Assembly: GCA_964194535.1 (NCBI GenBank) | Contig: CAXMMX010000023.1 | Coordinates: 1-31,310 of the forward strand | Source: UBA2767 sp964194535 | GTDB taxonomy: Bacteria > Pseudomonadota > Alphaproteobacteria > Rhizobiales > Methyloligellaceae | Reading direction: 5' to 3' | DNA: 31,310 nucleotides | Shown: positions 23,801 to 30,522 of the stretch, one piece after another | Layout of the letters: each line of letters starts with the position of its first letter | Position numbering within the stretch: position 1 is the stretch's first letter | Notes under the pieces: generated by a model | Databases searched by the model: none | What the model was told of the DNA's origin: nothing | Seen by the model: the letters and a program-made list of their open reading frames with translations, nothing else | Made by a program: the position numbers and the translations under genes

Positions 23801-24292
23801 GAGGGCCGCAAGCGGCTGCTCGACGCATTCGACGAAGTCAACGAACATTTCCAGAGCCTGTTCAAGACCCTGTTCGGCGGCGGTGAAGCAGAGTTGCAGC
23901 TTGTTGAAAGCGATGACCCGCTGGAATCGGGGCTGGAAATCCTCGCCCGCCCGCCGGGTAAAAAACCACAGCTTCTCACCCTGCTCTCCGGTGGTGAGAA
24001 AGCGCTGACGGCAATGGCGCTGATCTTCGCGGTGTTTCGCACCAACCCCTCCCCAATCTGTGTGCTCGACGAAGTGGATGCACCGCTTGACGACACCAAT
24101 GTAGAGCGCTTTTGCCTGCTTATGGAGGAAATGAAACAGGCGACAGATACCCGTTTCCTGATCATTACCCACCACCCGATGACAATGATGCGGATGGACC
24201 GCCTGTTCGGTATCACCATGGCGGAGCGCGGTATCAGCCAACTGGTTTCGGTTGACCTGGAGACAGTGGAGCAGTTTAGGGACACAGGCTGA
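20837..24292 (+). CDS. smc: Chromosome segregation protein SMC
   Basis: The ATPase of the bacterial condensin, which organises and segregates the chromosome with ScpA and ScpB. It is 1151 residues, the usual size. The N-terminal head has Walker A GPNGCGKS (31-38) and the Q-loop region. Two long coiled coils, rich in Ala, Glu, Arg and Gln, span about 170-490 and 650-960. The hinge between them (about 505-640) begins at WAPIVGKVRVEPGYELALGA. The C-terminal head has signature LSGGEK (1050-1055) and Walker B VLDEVDAPLDD (1076-1086). The start is GTG at 20837 with GGGGA 8 nt upstream. It is separated from the second DsbA gene by 100 bp containing one GATTC site. Confidence 0.98.
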   Translation: MKITRLRLLGFKSFVEPIELLVEPGLTGVVGPNGCGKSNLLEALRWVMGENSQKSMRGAVMDDVIFSGTQNRPARNMAEVTVFIDNSERSAPAEYNDTDQIEVSRRIEREAGSIFRINSKDVRARDVRLLFEDAATGARSPALVRQGRIGEIVNAQPQQRRRILEDAAGIAGLHSRRHEAELRLKGAEGNIERLQDLMGQLKSQMNALKRQARQARRYKVISGEIRGGEALQHHLRWQAACESVDAEETALEAAVREVAQFTKNEAEAIRAHSGAADAMQPLRDAEATRAAVLHRLTVEREALDEEEQRGTDRKQELEDRLAQLESDLSRERDREQEAREALEQLGQEQNELADAPDDSEAATRAGKTMEARAGELEEAESALGLLTGKLADLRAERQQLTAALENEQERITRQEARDAETQSRLKELESQQGGDTGIAKLRAKVGDISSSAKRLEQQVVEAEKLLADAREKERSARETAADENLRAQELETETQTLIKLLKPAEDAEWAPIVGKVRVEPGYELALGAALGDDLDASDDTHAPAHWDAISSRDTDPALPSGADPLSAFVKAPKALARRLAQIGIVDANSGDALQDALKPGQRLVSTTGDLWRWDGYSAAADAPTASAKRLSELNRLDNLGAQAQAARELAKKSEQQLAFISEQVSKAEKVDSQASDAWRKAQSELGQARDTLAAAEHDAHTSSKELGALVEASSRTKEVLEEARAAIETKQGALDALGPETALDTELATLQSSVAQKRSAYSDARASHDNIEREQQLRQDRIASIARELEQWSERQESASRQIETLKDRFEETRSEIETFADLPAQVEAKRTRLLDEISKADKERQQAADALAKADTSLRAYEKAMREAQSALSEARESRARIEAQLEAARERRADQARLISEQLECAPEECLSIAELEPDAAIPELPEIDARIASLKADRERLGGVNLGAEEALNEISGELESMGAEQVDVEEAIARLRQGISKLNREGRKRLLDAFDEVNEHFQSLFKTLFGGGEAELQLVESDDPLESGLEILARPPGKKPQLLTLLSGGEKALTAMALIFAVFRTNPSPICVLDEVDAPLDDTNVERFCLLMEEMKQATDTRFLIITHHPMTMMRMDRLFGITMAERGISQLVSVDLETVEQFRDTG

Positions 24293-24397
24293 TCCATGCG
24301 GCTTAGTCTTGCCACACTGTCATTTCCATCCTGAGGTCAAAAACTGCATCAATATTTCACCCATGTATTCAATTGGTTATGCCCCTATCACGGGTTC

Positions 24398-24426
24398 TTG
24401 ACACACCTCATAGCCCACTCTATGGT
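24398..24426 (+). promoter_or_regulatory. Strong sigma70-type promoter of the F0 ATP synthase operon
   Basis: Consensus TTGACA (24398-24403), a 17-bp spacer and TATGGT (24421-24426). Transcription would start near 24433, leaving a leader of about 54 nt before atpI. The upstream part of the smc-atpI gap (24293-24397) shows no terminator. Confidence 0.62.
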
Positions 24427-24436
24427 TCGCGCGGTT

Positions 24437-24475
24437 ATGGCCCGTTTCCGGGCCGTGAATGCCGCCCTATCGGGC
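24437..24475 (+). promoter_or_regulatory. Two hairpins in the atpI leader
   Basis: GGCCCG-TTTC-CGGGCC (24439-24454), extendable by an A-T and a T-G pair, is followed by GCCC-TATC-GGGC (24464-24475), which ends 11 nt before the atpI ATG. Together they fill most of the predicted 5' UTR. They could stabilise the mRNA or affect ribosome access. Confidence 0.4.
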
Positions 24476-24486
24476 ACACAGGACCC

Positions 24487-24885
24487 ATGGCTAAAACCGC
24501 CAAAGGCCGCGGCGCAGACCGCACTCGCGAACGGAACCGGAAGAGTCCGGCGCAAGACGATAAGCTGGCGGATTTTGACAAGCGCCTGGGGCGCGCCAAG
24601 GGTCGCCGAAGCGTTACGCCGGAGGCGACAGCGCGCAGCAACGCAATGGGGACGGCATTCAGAATATCGAGCGAACTGGTCGTCGGACTTTTTGTCGGCG
24701 GGTTCATCGGTTGGCAGCTGGACAAGTGGTTCGATACCTCACCTGTTCTACTGCTTTTATTTTTCTTACTCGGCGCGGCAGCCGGGATCTGGAATGTGAT
24801 CCGTGTCGCGCTGGAGATGCAGTCGAACGCGCAAGACGCAGACGGGGCATCGAAAAAACCGGGTTCAGAACCGGAAAGCAGATGA
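24487..24885 (+). CDS. atpI: ATP synthase protein I (AtpI/AtpZ family)
   Basis: A small accessory membrane protein of 132 residues thought to help assembly of the c-ring. A charged, Lys/Arg-rich N-terminus (about 1-50) is followed by two transmembrane helices: SELVVGLFVGGFIGWQLDKWF and PVLLLLFFLLGAAAGIWNVIR (about 61-105). The C-terminal tail is hydrophilic. The GG...GWQLDKW pattern is characteristic of alphaproteobacterial AtpI. ATG 24487 with AGGA just upstream is chosen; in-frame upstream codons lie in the promoter and leader. It is the first gene of the F0 operon, 12 bp before atpB. Confidence 0.9.
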   Translation: MAKTAKGRGADRTRERNRKSPAQDDKLADFDKRLGRAKGRRSVTPEATARSNAMGTAFRISSELVVGLFVGGFIGWQLDKWFDTSPVLLLLFFLLGAAAGIWNVIRVALEMQSNAQDADGASKKPGSEPESR

Positions 24886-24897
24886 CTGGGGCGATCA

Positions 24898-25671
24898 GTG
24901 GCTGAGAACGTAAGCGGAAATGGGCCAGGGGGTGGCAGCGGAATGCCTAACCCGATGCATCAATTCGAGATCAAGCGTTTGATTAATCTCGAATTCCTCG
25001 GGCTGGATGCATCCTTCACAAATTCATCACTTTTCATGGTGATCGCCATCGGCGGCATCACTTTCCTGACGATTTGGGGTATGCGCGGCCGGGCGCTGGT
25101 GCCAACGCGCATGCAGTCCGTCGCCGAAATATCCTATGAATTCGTAGCCAACATGGTGCGTGACAATGTTGGCTCTGCTGGCCAGAAATATTTCCCGTTC
25201 ATTTTCTCGCTCTTCATGTTCGTCCTGTTCTGCAATATGCTGGGCATGACCCCCTACTCGTTCACGGTTACCAGCCACATCATCGTGACTTTCGCCCTGG
25301 CGGCCATCGTCTTTATTGGCGTCACTGTTATTGGTTTCGCAAAACATGGGTTGGGATTCCTGAAATTCTTCGTGCCCTCCGGTGTGCCGGTGGCTCTGCT
25401 GCCCCTGCTGGTGGTGATCGAAGTCATTTCCTATCTCACCCGCCCCGTCTCCCTTTCAGTACGGCTGTTCGCAAACATGATGGCCGGACATACCATGCTG
25501 AAAGTGTTCGGCGCCTTCGTCGTTGGCCTGGGTTTGATTGGCGGCTGGGCGCCGCTTGCCTTCATGGTGGCGTTTACAGGACTGGAAATTCTGGTGGCGT
25601 TCCTTCAGGCTTACGTGTTCGCCATCCTGACCTGCATCTATCTGAACGATGCACTGCACATGCATCATTGA
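24898..25671 (+). CDS. atpB: F0F1 ATP synthase subunit a
   Basis: The integral membrane stator subunit that forms the proton half-channels against the c-ring. It has 257 residues and several hydrophobic helices. HQFEI near the N-terminus, TRMQSVAEISYEFV, and the key LSVRLFANMMAGH with the essential arginine (Arg189) are typical. GTG 24898 is used with GGGG upstream. ATG 24943 (MPNPMHQFEI) is a real alternative because family N-termini often start just before HQF, and a G-rich run precedes it. It lies 12 bp after atpI and 49 bp before atpE. Confidence 0.96.
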   Translation: MAENVSGNGPGGGSGMPNPMHQFEIKRLINLEFLGLDASFTNSSLFMVIAIGGITFLTIWGMRGRALVPTRMQSVAEISYEFVANMVRDNVGSAGQKYFPFIFSLFMFVLFCNMLGMTPYSFTVTSHIIVTFALAAIVFIGVTVIGFAKHGLGFLKFFVPSGVPVALLPLLVVIEVISYLTRPVSLSVRLFANMMAGHTMLKVFGAFVVGLGLIGGWAPLAFMVAFTGLEILVAFLQAYVFAILTCIYLNDALHMHH

Positions 25672-25720
25672 CGTATCAATCATGAGAAAAAGCGTACAAT
25701 CCCTTTAAGGAGAAACAGTT

Positions 25721-25948
25721 ATGGATCCAGCAGCAGCAAAACTCATTGGCGCCGGCCTTGCCTCGATAGCCCTCGTGGGCGCGGGCATCGGTATCGGTAC
25801 GATCTTCGGCAACTACCTGGCGGGCGCTCTTCGCAACCCATCAGCAGCGCCGGGCCAGTTCGCCAACCTTCTTCTCGGCTTTGCCCTGGCTGAAGCAACG
25901 GGCCTGTTCGGTCTGGTGGTCGCGCTGATCATCCTGTTCGTATTTTAG
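25721..25948 (+). CDS. atpE: F0F1 ATP synthase subunit c
   Basis: The proteolipid of the rotor ring, 75 residues forming a helical hairpin. The first helix has the glycine-rich packing motif GAGIGIGTIFG (20-30). The polar loop ALRNPSA is at 36-42. The second helix carries the proton-binding Glu58 in ALAEATGLFG. The surrounding residues give no sign of a sodium-binding site. The start is ATG at 25721 with a strong AAGGAGAA upstream, fitting the high synthesis needed for a multi-copy ring. Several inverted repeats follow its stop codon. Confidence 0.98.
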   Translation: MDPAAAKLIGAGLASIALVGAGIGIGTIFGNYLAGALRNPSAAPGQFANLLLGFALAEATGLFGLVVALIILFVF

Positions 25949-25953
25949 ATCTG

Positions 25954-26012
25954 ACCGGCAAACCGGTACGGCTTAAGGCGCGCGCCTTTCAATTTCGCGC
26001 TAGCGGTCCGCT
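25954..26012 (+). repeat. Three inverted repeats between atpE and atpF'
   Basis: ACCGG-CAAA-CCGGT (25954-25967), the 14-bp palindrome AAGGCGCGCGCCTT (25975-25988) and AGCGG-T-CCGCT (26002-26012) follow within 65 bases of the atpE stop. They could form a leaky terminator or 3' stabiliser that lowers expression of the b subunits relative to c. Confidence 0.45.
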
Positions 26013-26031
26013 CAATCGGGGAGCATGATCG

Positions 26032-26517
26032 ATGCCCCAACTTGAACTGCATGATTTCGCGCCCCAGCTTATCTGGCTGGCGATTTCGTTTATCGTGCTC
26101 TACCTCATCATGGCGCGGGTGGCCCTGCCTCGCATTGCCACGGTGATCGAGGAACGGCGCGACCGCATTGCTTCCGACCTCGACCAGGCCGAACAGCTCA
26201 AGCAGAAAACCGAAGAAGCGATTGCCGCCTACGAAGAAGCGCTCGCGCAAGCGCGCACCAGGGCTCTTGGCATTGCCCAGGAAACCCGGGAGGCGCTCGC
26301 CGGCGAGGTCGAAGCGGAGAAGCTGGAAGTCGAGAAGCAGATTGCCGCGAAAACCGCCGAGGCCGAGACGCGTATCCTCGACGCCAAATCCGCAGCTCTT
26401 GCCCATGTGAACGAAGTCGCGGGCGAGGTTGCCGAAACAATCGTCCAGGAACTGATCGGCGGCAAACTCACCAAGGCTGAAGTCAATCAGGCCGTCTCAA
26501 AGGCACTGGCCAGTTAG
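26032..26517 (+). CDS. atpF': F0F1 ATP synthase subunit b'
   Basis: One of the two peripheral-stalk subunits in photosynthetic-type and alphaproteobacterial ATP synthases. It has 161 residues: one transmembrane helix (about 12-35, with IWLAISFIVLYLIMARVALP), then a long charged coiled coil. The N-terminal QLELHDFAPQLIWLA pattern distinguishes b' from b. The start is ATG at 26032 with GGGGAG upstream. The stop TAG abuts the ATG of the next gene. Gene order and length agree with atpF' in related genomes. Confidence 0.93.
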   Translation: MPQLELHDFAPQLIWLAISFIVLYLIMARVALPRIATVIEERRDRIASDLDQAEQLKQKTEEAIAAYEEALAQARTRALGIAQETREALAGEVEAEKLEVEKQIAAKTAEAETRILDAKSAALAHVNEVAGEVAETIVQELIGGKLTKAEVNQAVSKALAS

Positions 26518-27018
26518 ATGAGCGACATGCATTTCTTGTCCACACCGGAATTCTGGGTTGCCGTTTCTTTCTTCGGCTTTCTTGCGCTGATCGCCTATTT
26601 CAAAGTGCCGGGCCAAGTGGCGAAAGCTCTGGACAAGCGGGCCGACGCAATCCGCTCTGAACTGGACGAGGCCCGGCGGCTGCGTGAAGAAGCGCAGGCC
26701 ATACTTGCGGATTATGAGCGCAAGCAGCGCGGCGCTGAAAAGGAAGCTGAATCCATCATCGCCCTCGCCAAGGAAGAGGCCGAAGCGCTGGCCGCCGAAA
26801 CCCGCGAGAAATTGACTGAATCACTCGAGCGGCGCGCCAGGCTGGCCGAAGACAAGATCGCCCGCGCCGAGGAAACGGCGCTCAGTGAAGTCCGCGCCGC
26901 GGCTGTCAATGTCGCCATCGCCGCCGCTGAACAAATCATCACCAAGAAGATGACCGTGGCGGCGTCCAAGAAGCTGGTCGATCAGTCCATCAAGGACCTC
27001 AAATCCAAGCTGAACTAG
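26518..27018 (+). CDS. atpF: F0F1 ATP synthase subunit b
   Basis: The second peripheral-stalk subunit, 166 residues. Its transmembrane segment is PEFWVAVSFFGFLALIAYF (about 10-28), followed by VPGQVAKALDKRADAIRSELDEARRL and a long Ala/Glu-rich coiled coil that reaches up to F1 delta. The ATG at 26518 directly follows the atpF' stop codon, so translation is probably coupled and there is no separate ribosome binding site. It is the last F0 gene. F1 genes are not in the window, as usual for alphaproteobacteria. Confidence 0.95.
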   Translation: MSDMHFLSTPEFWVAVSFFGFLALIAYFKVPGQVAKALDKRADAIRSELDEARRLREEAQAILADYERKQRGAEKEAESIIALAKEEAEALAAETREKLTESLERRARLAEDKIARAEETALSEVRAAAVNVAIAAAEQIITKKMTVAASKKLVDQSIKDLKSKLN

Positions 27019-27042
27019 CAAGCTTTGCTCAGTCTTTCGCTC

Positions 27043-27062
27043 GCGGCTATTCCCGCCTTTAT
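27043..27062 (+). terminator. Possible weak terminator after atpF
   Basis: GCGG (27043-27046), a 6-nt loop and CCGC (27053-27056) are followed by CTTTATT. A second short repeat, AGCAA-GCT-TTGCT (27017-27029), overlaps the atpF stop. Both stems are short. Confidence 0.3.
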
Positions 27063-27064
27063 TG

Positions 27065-27154
27065 TTGGCCTACCGCTTTGCTATATGAGGCCTAGGCGGG
27101 GCCTGCGCGGGCGCGCCCTTTCTTTGGCCTATCACCTAGCGGCTATTTGAGGCC
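27065..27154. repeat. Imperfect tandem repeat with GGCCT/AGGCC ends between convergent operons
   Basis: TTGGCCTA...GCTATATGAGGCC (27065-27092) and TTGGCCTA...GCTATTTGAGGCC (27124-27154) are two imperfect copies about 60 bp apart. Each begins with GGCCT and ends with AGGCC, so each could form a hairpin. GCGGCTATT also occurs twice (27043-27051 and 27139-27147). The 202-bp gap between atpF and gcvPB otherwise shows nothing coding. Confidence 0.45.
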
Positions 27155-27220
27155 ATGATCGGGTGGCGGCCATTCGGTCTTGCCTCGCTTTGCTTGGTCT
27201 GTTTCTCACAGCATCTCCAT

Positions 27221-28783
27221 TTATTCCGCGGCCTCCGCTGGCTGCTCAGGCCTCCAGCGCAATATTGGCTCGCGCGCGGCACGGGTCTCGTCAAGCCTTG
27301 CCATTGGTGCATGATGTGGTGCGCCGGTGAAGCGACCCAGATCTCCGTCCTTGGCTCCCTTCACCAGATCCCGCAAGGTTGCGATAAACTGATCGAGTGC
27401 GACTTTCGACTCCGATTCCGTCGGCTCTATCAGCATCGCGCCATGCACCACCAGTGGGAAATACATGGTCATGGGGTGGAAGCCCTCATCAATCATTGCT
27501 TTGGCAAAGTCCAGTGTGGTGACGCCTGTGTCCTTCAGGAAGCTGTCGTCGAACAGGACTTCATGCATGCACACCTGATCGCCAAACGGTTGGGACATCA
27601 CATCGCGCAAGCCGGCACGGATATAGTTGGCGTTAAGCACCGCATCTTCGCTGGCTTGCCGCAAACCGTCCGAGCCGTGGCTCATCATGTAGCTCAAGGC
27701 CCTTACAAACATGCCCATCTGACCGTGGAAGGCGGTTTGCCGGCCAAAGGGTTCGGCCCCTTTTGCCGCCTCCACAGTTTCCACCAGGGAGAAATTATCG
27801 CCGTCGCGCACCACGTAAGGCACCGGAGCGTATGGTGCGATCGCTTCGGAAAAGACCACCGGGCCAGCCCCAGGCCCACCGCCACCATGGGGCGTTGAGA
27901 ACGTCTTGTGCGGGTTGATATGCATGCAATCGACGCCCAGATCGCCGGGCTTCGCCTTGCCGACGATGGCGTTGAAATTGGCGCCGTCGCAGTAAAAGTA
28001 AGCCCCGGCTTCATGAACTGCATCGGCAATGGCAACAATGTCGCGTTCGAACAATCCGCAGGTGTTGGGGTTGGTGAGCATTATGCCTGCCACTTCTGGC
28101 CCAAGTGCCTCTTTTACAGCTTCAGGGCTCACGGTCCCGTCTTCACGGGCAGGGATATCGCGCACCTTGTAGCCGAGCAGCGCTGCCGTTGCGGGGTTGG
28201 TGCCATGAGCAGACTCCGGCACCAGCACCACCGAGCGCGCATCACCTTTGGCAATTTGCGCGGACTTGATGGCCGCCATACCGCAGAACTCACCATGCGC
28301 CCCGGCCTTTGGCGACATGGCGACGCAGGCCATGCCGGTCATCTCAAGCAGCCATGCCGCCAGCTTATCAATAAGCTCCAAAGCTCCCTGAACGGTGCTT
28401 TGCGGCTGGAGTGGATGAACGTCTCCGAAACCGGGAAGCCGGGCCATTTTTTCGTTCAGCCGGGCATTATGCTTCATGGTGCACGAACCAAGCGGATAGA
28501 CACCCGCATCAATGGCGAAGTTCTTCTGGCTGATGCGCACATAGTGGCGCATAGCTTCAGGTTCCGTCAGACCCGGCAGCCCAATGCTTTGCCGCTCCAG
28601 ACCTCCAAGCCGCGCCTTATGGGGCTCAGCTTCGGCAAAATCGACACCGGTCTTGCTCACATCTCCAACTTCGAAGATCAATGGCTCTTCGATTTGCAGC
28701 GCCTTGTTTCCCGTGAAAGTAGGGTGATCGGACGTCTGCCCGCCTTGAGGGGAAGTGGGGCGTCCTCCTCGGTTCATGCTCAT
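27221..28783 (-). CDS. gcvPB: Glycine dehydrogenase (decarboxylating) subunit 2
   Basis: The PLP-binding half of the glycine cleavage P-protein, 520 residues. It decarboxylates glycine and loads the aminomethyl group onto lipoyl-GcvH together with GcvPA. The PLP lysine is Lys293 in HINPHKTFSTPHGGGGPG. YPLGSCTMKHNA (96-107) and PESAHGTNPATA (189-200) are conserved. The start is ATG at 28783 with a perfect AAGGAGG 7 nt upstream. This ATG overlaps the gcvPA stop by 4 bp. It is the last gene of the operon in view. The split P-protein (PA plus PB) is the two-gene form, not the fused form of E. coli. Confidence 0.97.
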   Translation of the reverse strand: MSMNRGGRPTSPQGGQTSDHPTFTGNKALQIEEPLIFEVGDVSKTGVDFAEAEPHKARLGGLERQSIGLPGLTEPEAMRHYVRISQKNFAIDAGVYPLGSCTMKHNARLNEKMARLPGFGDVHPLQPQSTVQGALELIDKLAAWLLEMTGMACVAMSPKAGAHGEFCGMAAIKSAQIAKGDARSVVLVPESAHGTNPATAALLGYKVRDIPAREDGTVSPEAVKEALGPEVAGIMLTNPNTCGLFERDIVAIADAVHEAGAYFYCDGANFNAIVGKAKPGDLGVDCMHINPHKTFSTPHGGGGPGAGPVVFSEAIAPYAPVPYVVRDGDNFSLVETVEAAKGAEPFGRQTAFHGQMGMFVRALSYMMSHGSDGLRQASEDAVLNANYIRAGLRDVMSQPFGDQVCMHEVLFDDSFLKDTGVTTLDFAKAMIDEGFHPMTMYFPLVVHGAMLIEPTESESKVALDQFIATLRDLVKGAKDGDLGRFTGAPHHAPMARLDETRAAREPILRWRPEQPAEAAE

Positions 28784-30126
28784 GACAGCACCTCCTTGAG
28801 CGCCTTCACATAGGCTTCGCGGTCATCGGCGGTGTTCACCTCGGTCGCGGCCACGATGATGAGGTCATCGAGGCCCTTCTGGTCCGGCGCCAGCCGCGTG
28901 GCAGGCACTCCGCCCAGAACGCCCTTTTCAACCAGCGCATCGATGACATCCACGCCCTTGCCCGGAACGCGGATGGTGAACTCGTTGAAGAAGGCTGGTG
29001 TGATCACCTCCACCCCCTTGATACCGGAAAGCCCATCGGCCAGAGCAACACCGTTTGCGTGGTTGATGCTGGCGAGCCGCATCAGTCCCGCTTCACCGAG
29101 CAGCGCAAGATGAATTGTGAAGGCGAGTGCGCACAGCCCTGAATTAGTACAGATGTTGCTGGTCGCTTTTTCGCGGCGGATATGCTGCTCGCGGGTCGAC
29201 AAGGTGAGCACGAAACCGCGCTTGCCATTGGCATCGACCGTTTCCCCGCAGACGCGCCCGGGCATCTGGCGCAGATATTTCTGCCGGGTCGCCAGCAAGC
29301 CCACATAGGGTCCGCCGAAATTCAACCCGACACCGATGGACTGCCCTTCGCCAACAACGATGTCCGCCCCCATTTCTCCAGGTGGTTTTAGCGCGCCAAG
29401 CGACACTATCTCCGTCACCACGGCGATAAGCAGCACGCCTTTTTCGTGCGCGGCGGCGGCAATGTCGCTCAGATCACGCACCCGGCCGAACACGTCGGGT
29501 GACTGCACGACAACGCATGACGTTTCCTCGTCGATCGCGGCGATGATATCTTCATCACCTTGCGGGTCGGCGACAAGCGCCTCCAGAGGCGTTCTGGACA
29601 AGTGCGACAGCGTCTCGATGATATTGCGGTACTGGGGGTGCAGGCCGCCCGAGAGCACGGCCCTGGAACGGCGGGTAAGCCGGTGCGCCATGAGCACCGC
29701 CTCTCCGCAGGAGGTTGAGCCGTCATACATTGAGGCATTGGCCACCTCCATGCCTGTCAACAGCGCAACCTGGGTTTGAAACTCGAACAGGTATTGCAGT
29801 GTCCCTTGCGAGATTTCCGGCTGGTAGGGCGTATAGGCGGTCAGGAACTCAGAGCGTTGAATGAGATGATCGACGCTCGCCGGCACATGATGCTTGTAGG
29901 CGCCACAACCAACGAAAAATGGCACCGAACTCGCGGCTGTGTTGCGCGAAGCCATGGCCCCAAGCTGGCGTTCCACCTCCAGCTCGCCTGCATGGCGCGG
30001 CAGGTCAACCAGCTCCTTCAAGCGGACATCCTCAGGGATATCGGCAAACAGATCATCTATGCCCTTAACGCCGATGTCAGAGAACATTGAGCGTCTGTCG
30101 TCATCCGTGAGCGGCAGGTAACGCAT
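28780..30126 (-). CDS. gcvPA: Glycine dehydrogenase (decarboxylating) subunit 1
   Basis: The non-PLP partner half of the split P-protein, 448 residues, the normal length. The N-terminus MRYLPLTDDDRRSMFSDIGV is characteristic of GcvPA. FVGCGAYKHHVPASVDHLIQRSEFLTAYTPYQPE segments and MYDGSTSCGEAVLMA form the conserved fold core. The C-terminal region has NEFTIRVPG. The start is ATG at 30126, whose first base is shared with the gcvH stop (TGATG). The stop overlaps gcvPB, so the three genes are tightly coupled. Confidence 0.97.
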   Translation of the reverse strand: MRYLPLTDDDRRSMFSDIGVKGIDDLFADIPEDVRLKELVDLPRHAGELEVERQLGAMASRNTAASSVPFFVGCGAYKHHVPASVDHLIQRSEFLTAYTPYQPEISQGTLQYLFEFQTQVALLTGMEVANASMYDGSTSCGEAVLMAHRLTRRSRAVLSGGLHPQYRNIIETLSHLSRTPLEALVADPQGDEDIIAAIDEETSCVVVQSPDVFGRVRDLSDIAAAAHEKGVLLIAVVTEIVSLGALKPPGEMGADIVVGEGQSIGVGLNFGGPYVGLLATRQKYLRQMPGRVCGETVDANGKRGFVLTLSTREQHIRREKATSNICTNSGLCALAFTIHLALLGEAGLMRLASINHANGVALADGLSGIKGVEVITPAFFNEFTIRVPGKGVDVIDALVEKGVLGGVPATRLAPDQKGLDDLIIVAATEVNTADDREAYVKALKEVLS

Positions 30127-30503
30127 CAGCCCTGCTCCGCCACGAACTTGGCATAGCCATCGGCGTCCATCATTCCATCGAGCTCGCTCTTGTCGGAAAT
30201 CTTGATCTTTATGAACCAGGCATCGCCTTCAGGATCTTCATTGACGAGACCCGGATTGGCTTCAAGCGCACTATTGGCCTCAACAACTTCGCCAGAAATG
30301 GGGGCATAGAGCTCAGCCGCGGCCTTGACCGACTCAACGACCGCTGCCTCATCGCCCTTGGCGAATCCCTTTCCTGCTTCGGGCAACTCGACAAACACCA
30401 CATCACCCAGTTGCTCCTGGGCATGATTGGTGATGCCGATGGTTGCGACATCGCCTTCGATACGCAGATATTCATGATCGTCCGTATATTTGATATCAGT
30501 CAT
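30126..30503 (-). CDS. gcvH: Glycine cleavage system H protein
   Basis: The lipoyl carrier of the glycine cleavage complex, 125 residues. The lipoyl attachment site is Lys60 in VVESVKAAAELYAP. The KYTDDHEYLR N-terminus and the NEDPEGDAWFIKIK segment match the family. The start is ATG at 30503 with AGAGGA upstream. The open frame extends further upstream, but that part lies in gcvT. It is 19 bp downstream of gcvT and overlaps gcvPA by one base. Confidence 0.97.
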   Translation of the reverse strand: MTDIKYTDDHEYLRIEGDVATIGITNHAQEQLGDVVFVELPEAGKGFAKGDEAAVVESVKAAAELYAPISGEVVEANSALEANPGLVNEDPEGDAWFIKIKISDKSELDGMMDADGYAKFVAEQG

Positions 30504-30522
30504 TGGTCCTCTCCCCCTCAGA

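Noticed and set aside
23524..24315. 263-codon antisense frame over the smc C-terminus
   Set aside because: Serine-rich composition typical of a reverse-frame shadow. The smc head motifs are on the plus strand.
27109..27118. GGGCGCGCCC followed by TTTCTTT as a terminator
   Set aside because: The hairpin could have only three base pairs around a 4-nt loop; too weak to call.
27908..28813. 301-codon plus-strand frame over gcvPB
   Set aside because: Antisense to a complete gcvPB with its PLP lysine motif. No ribosome binding site or family match.
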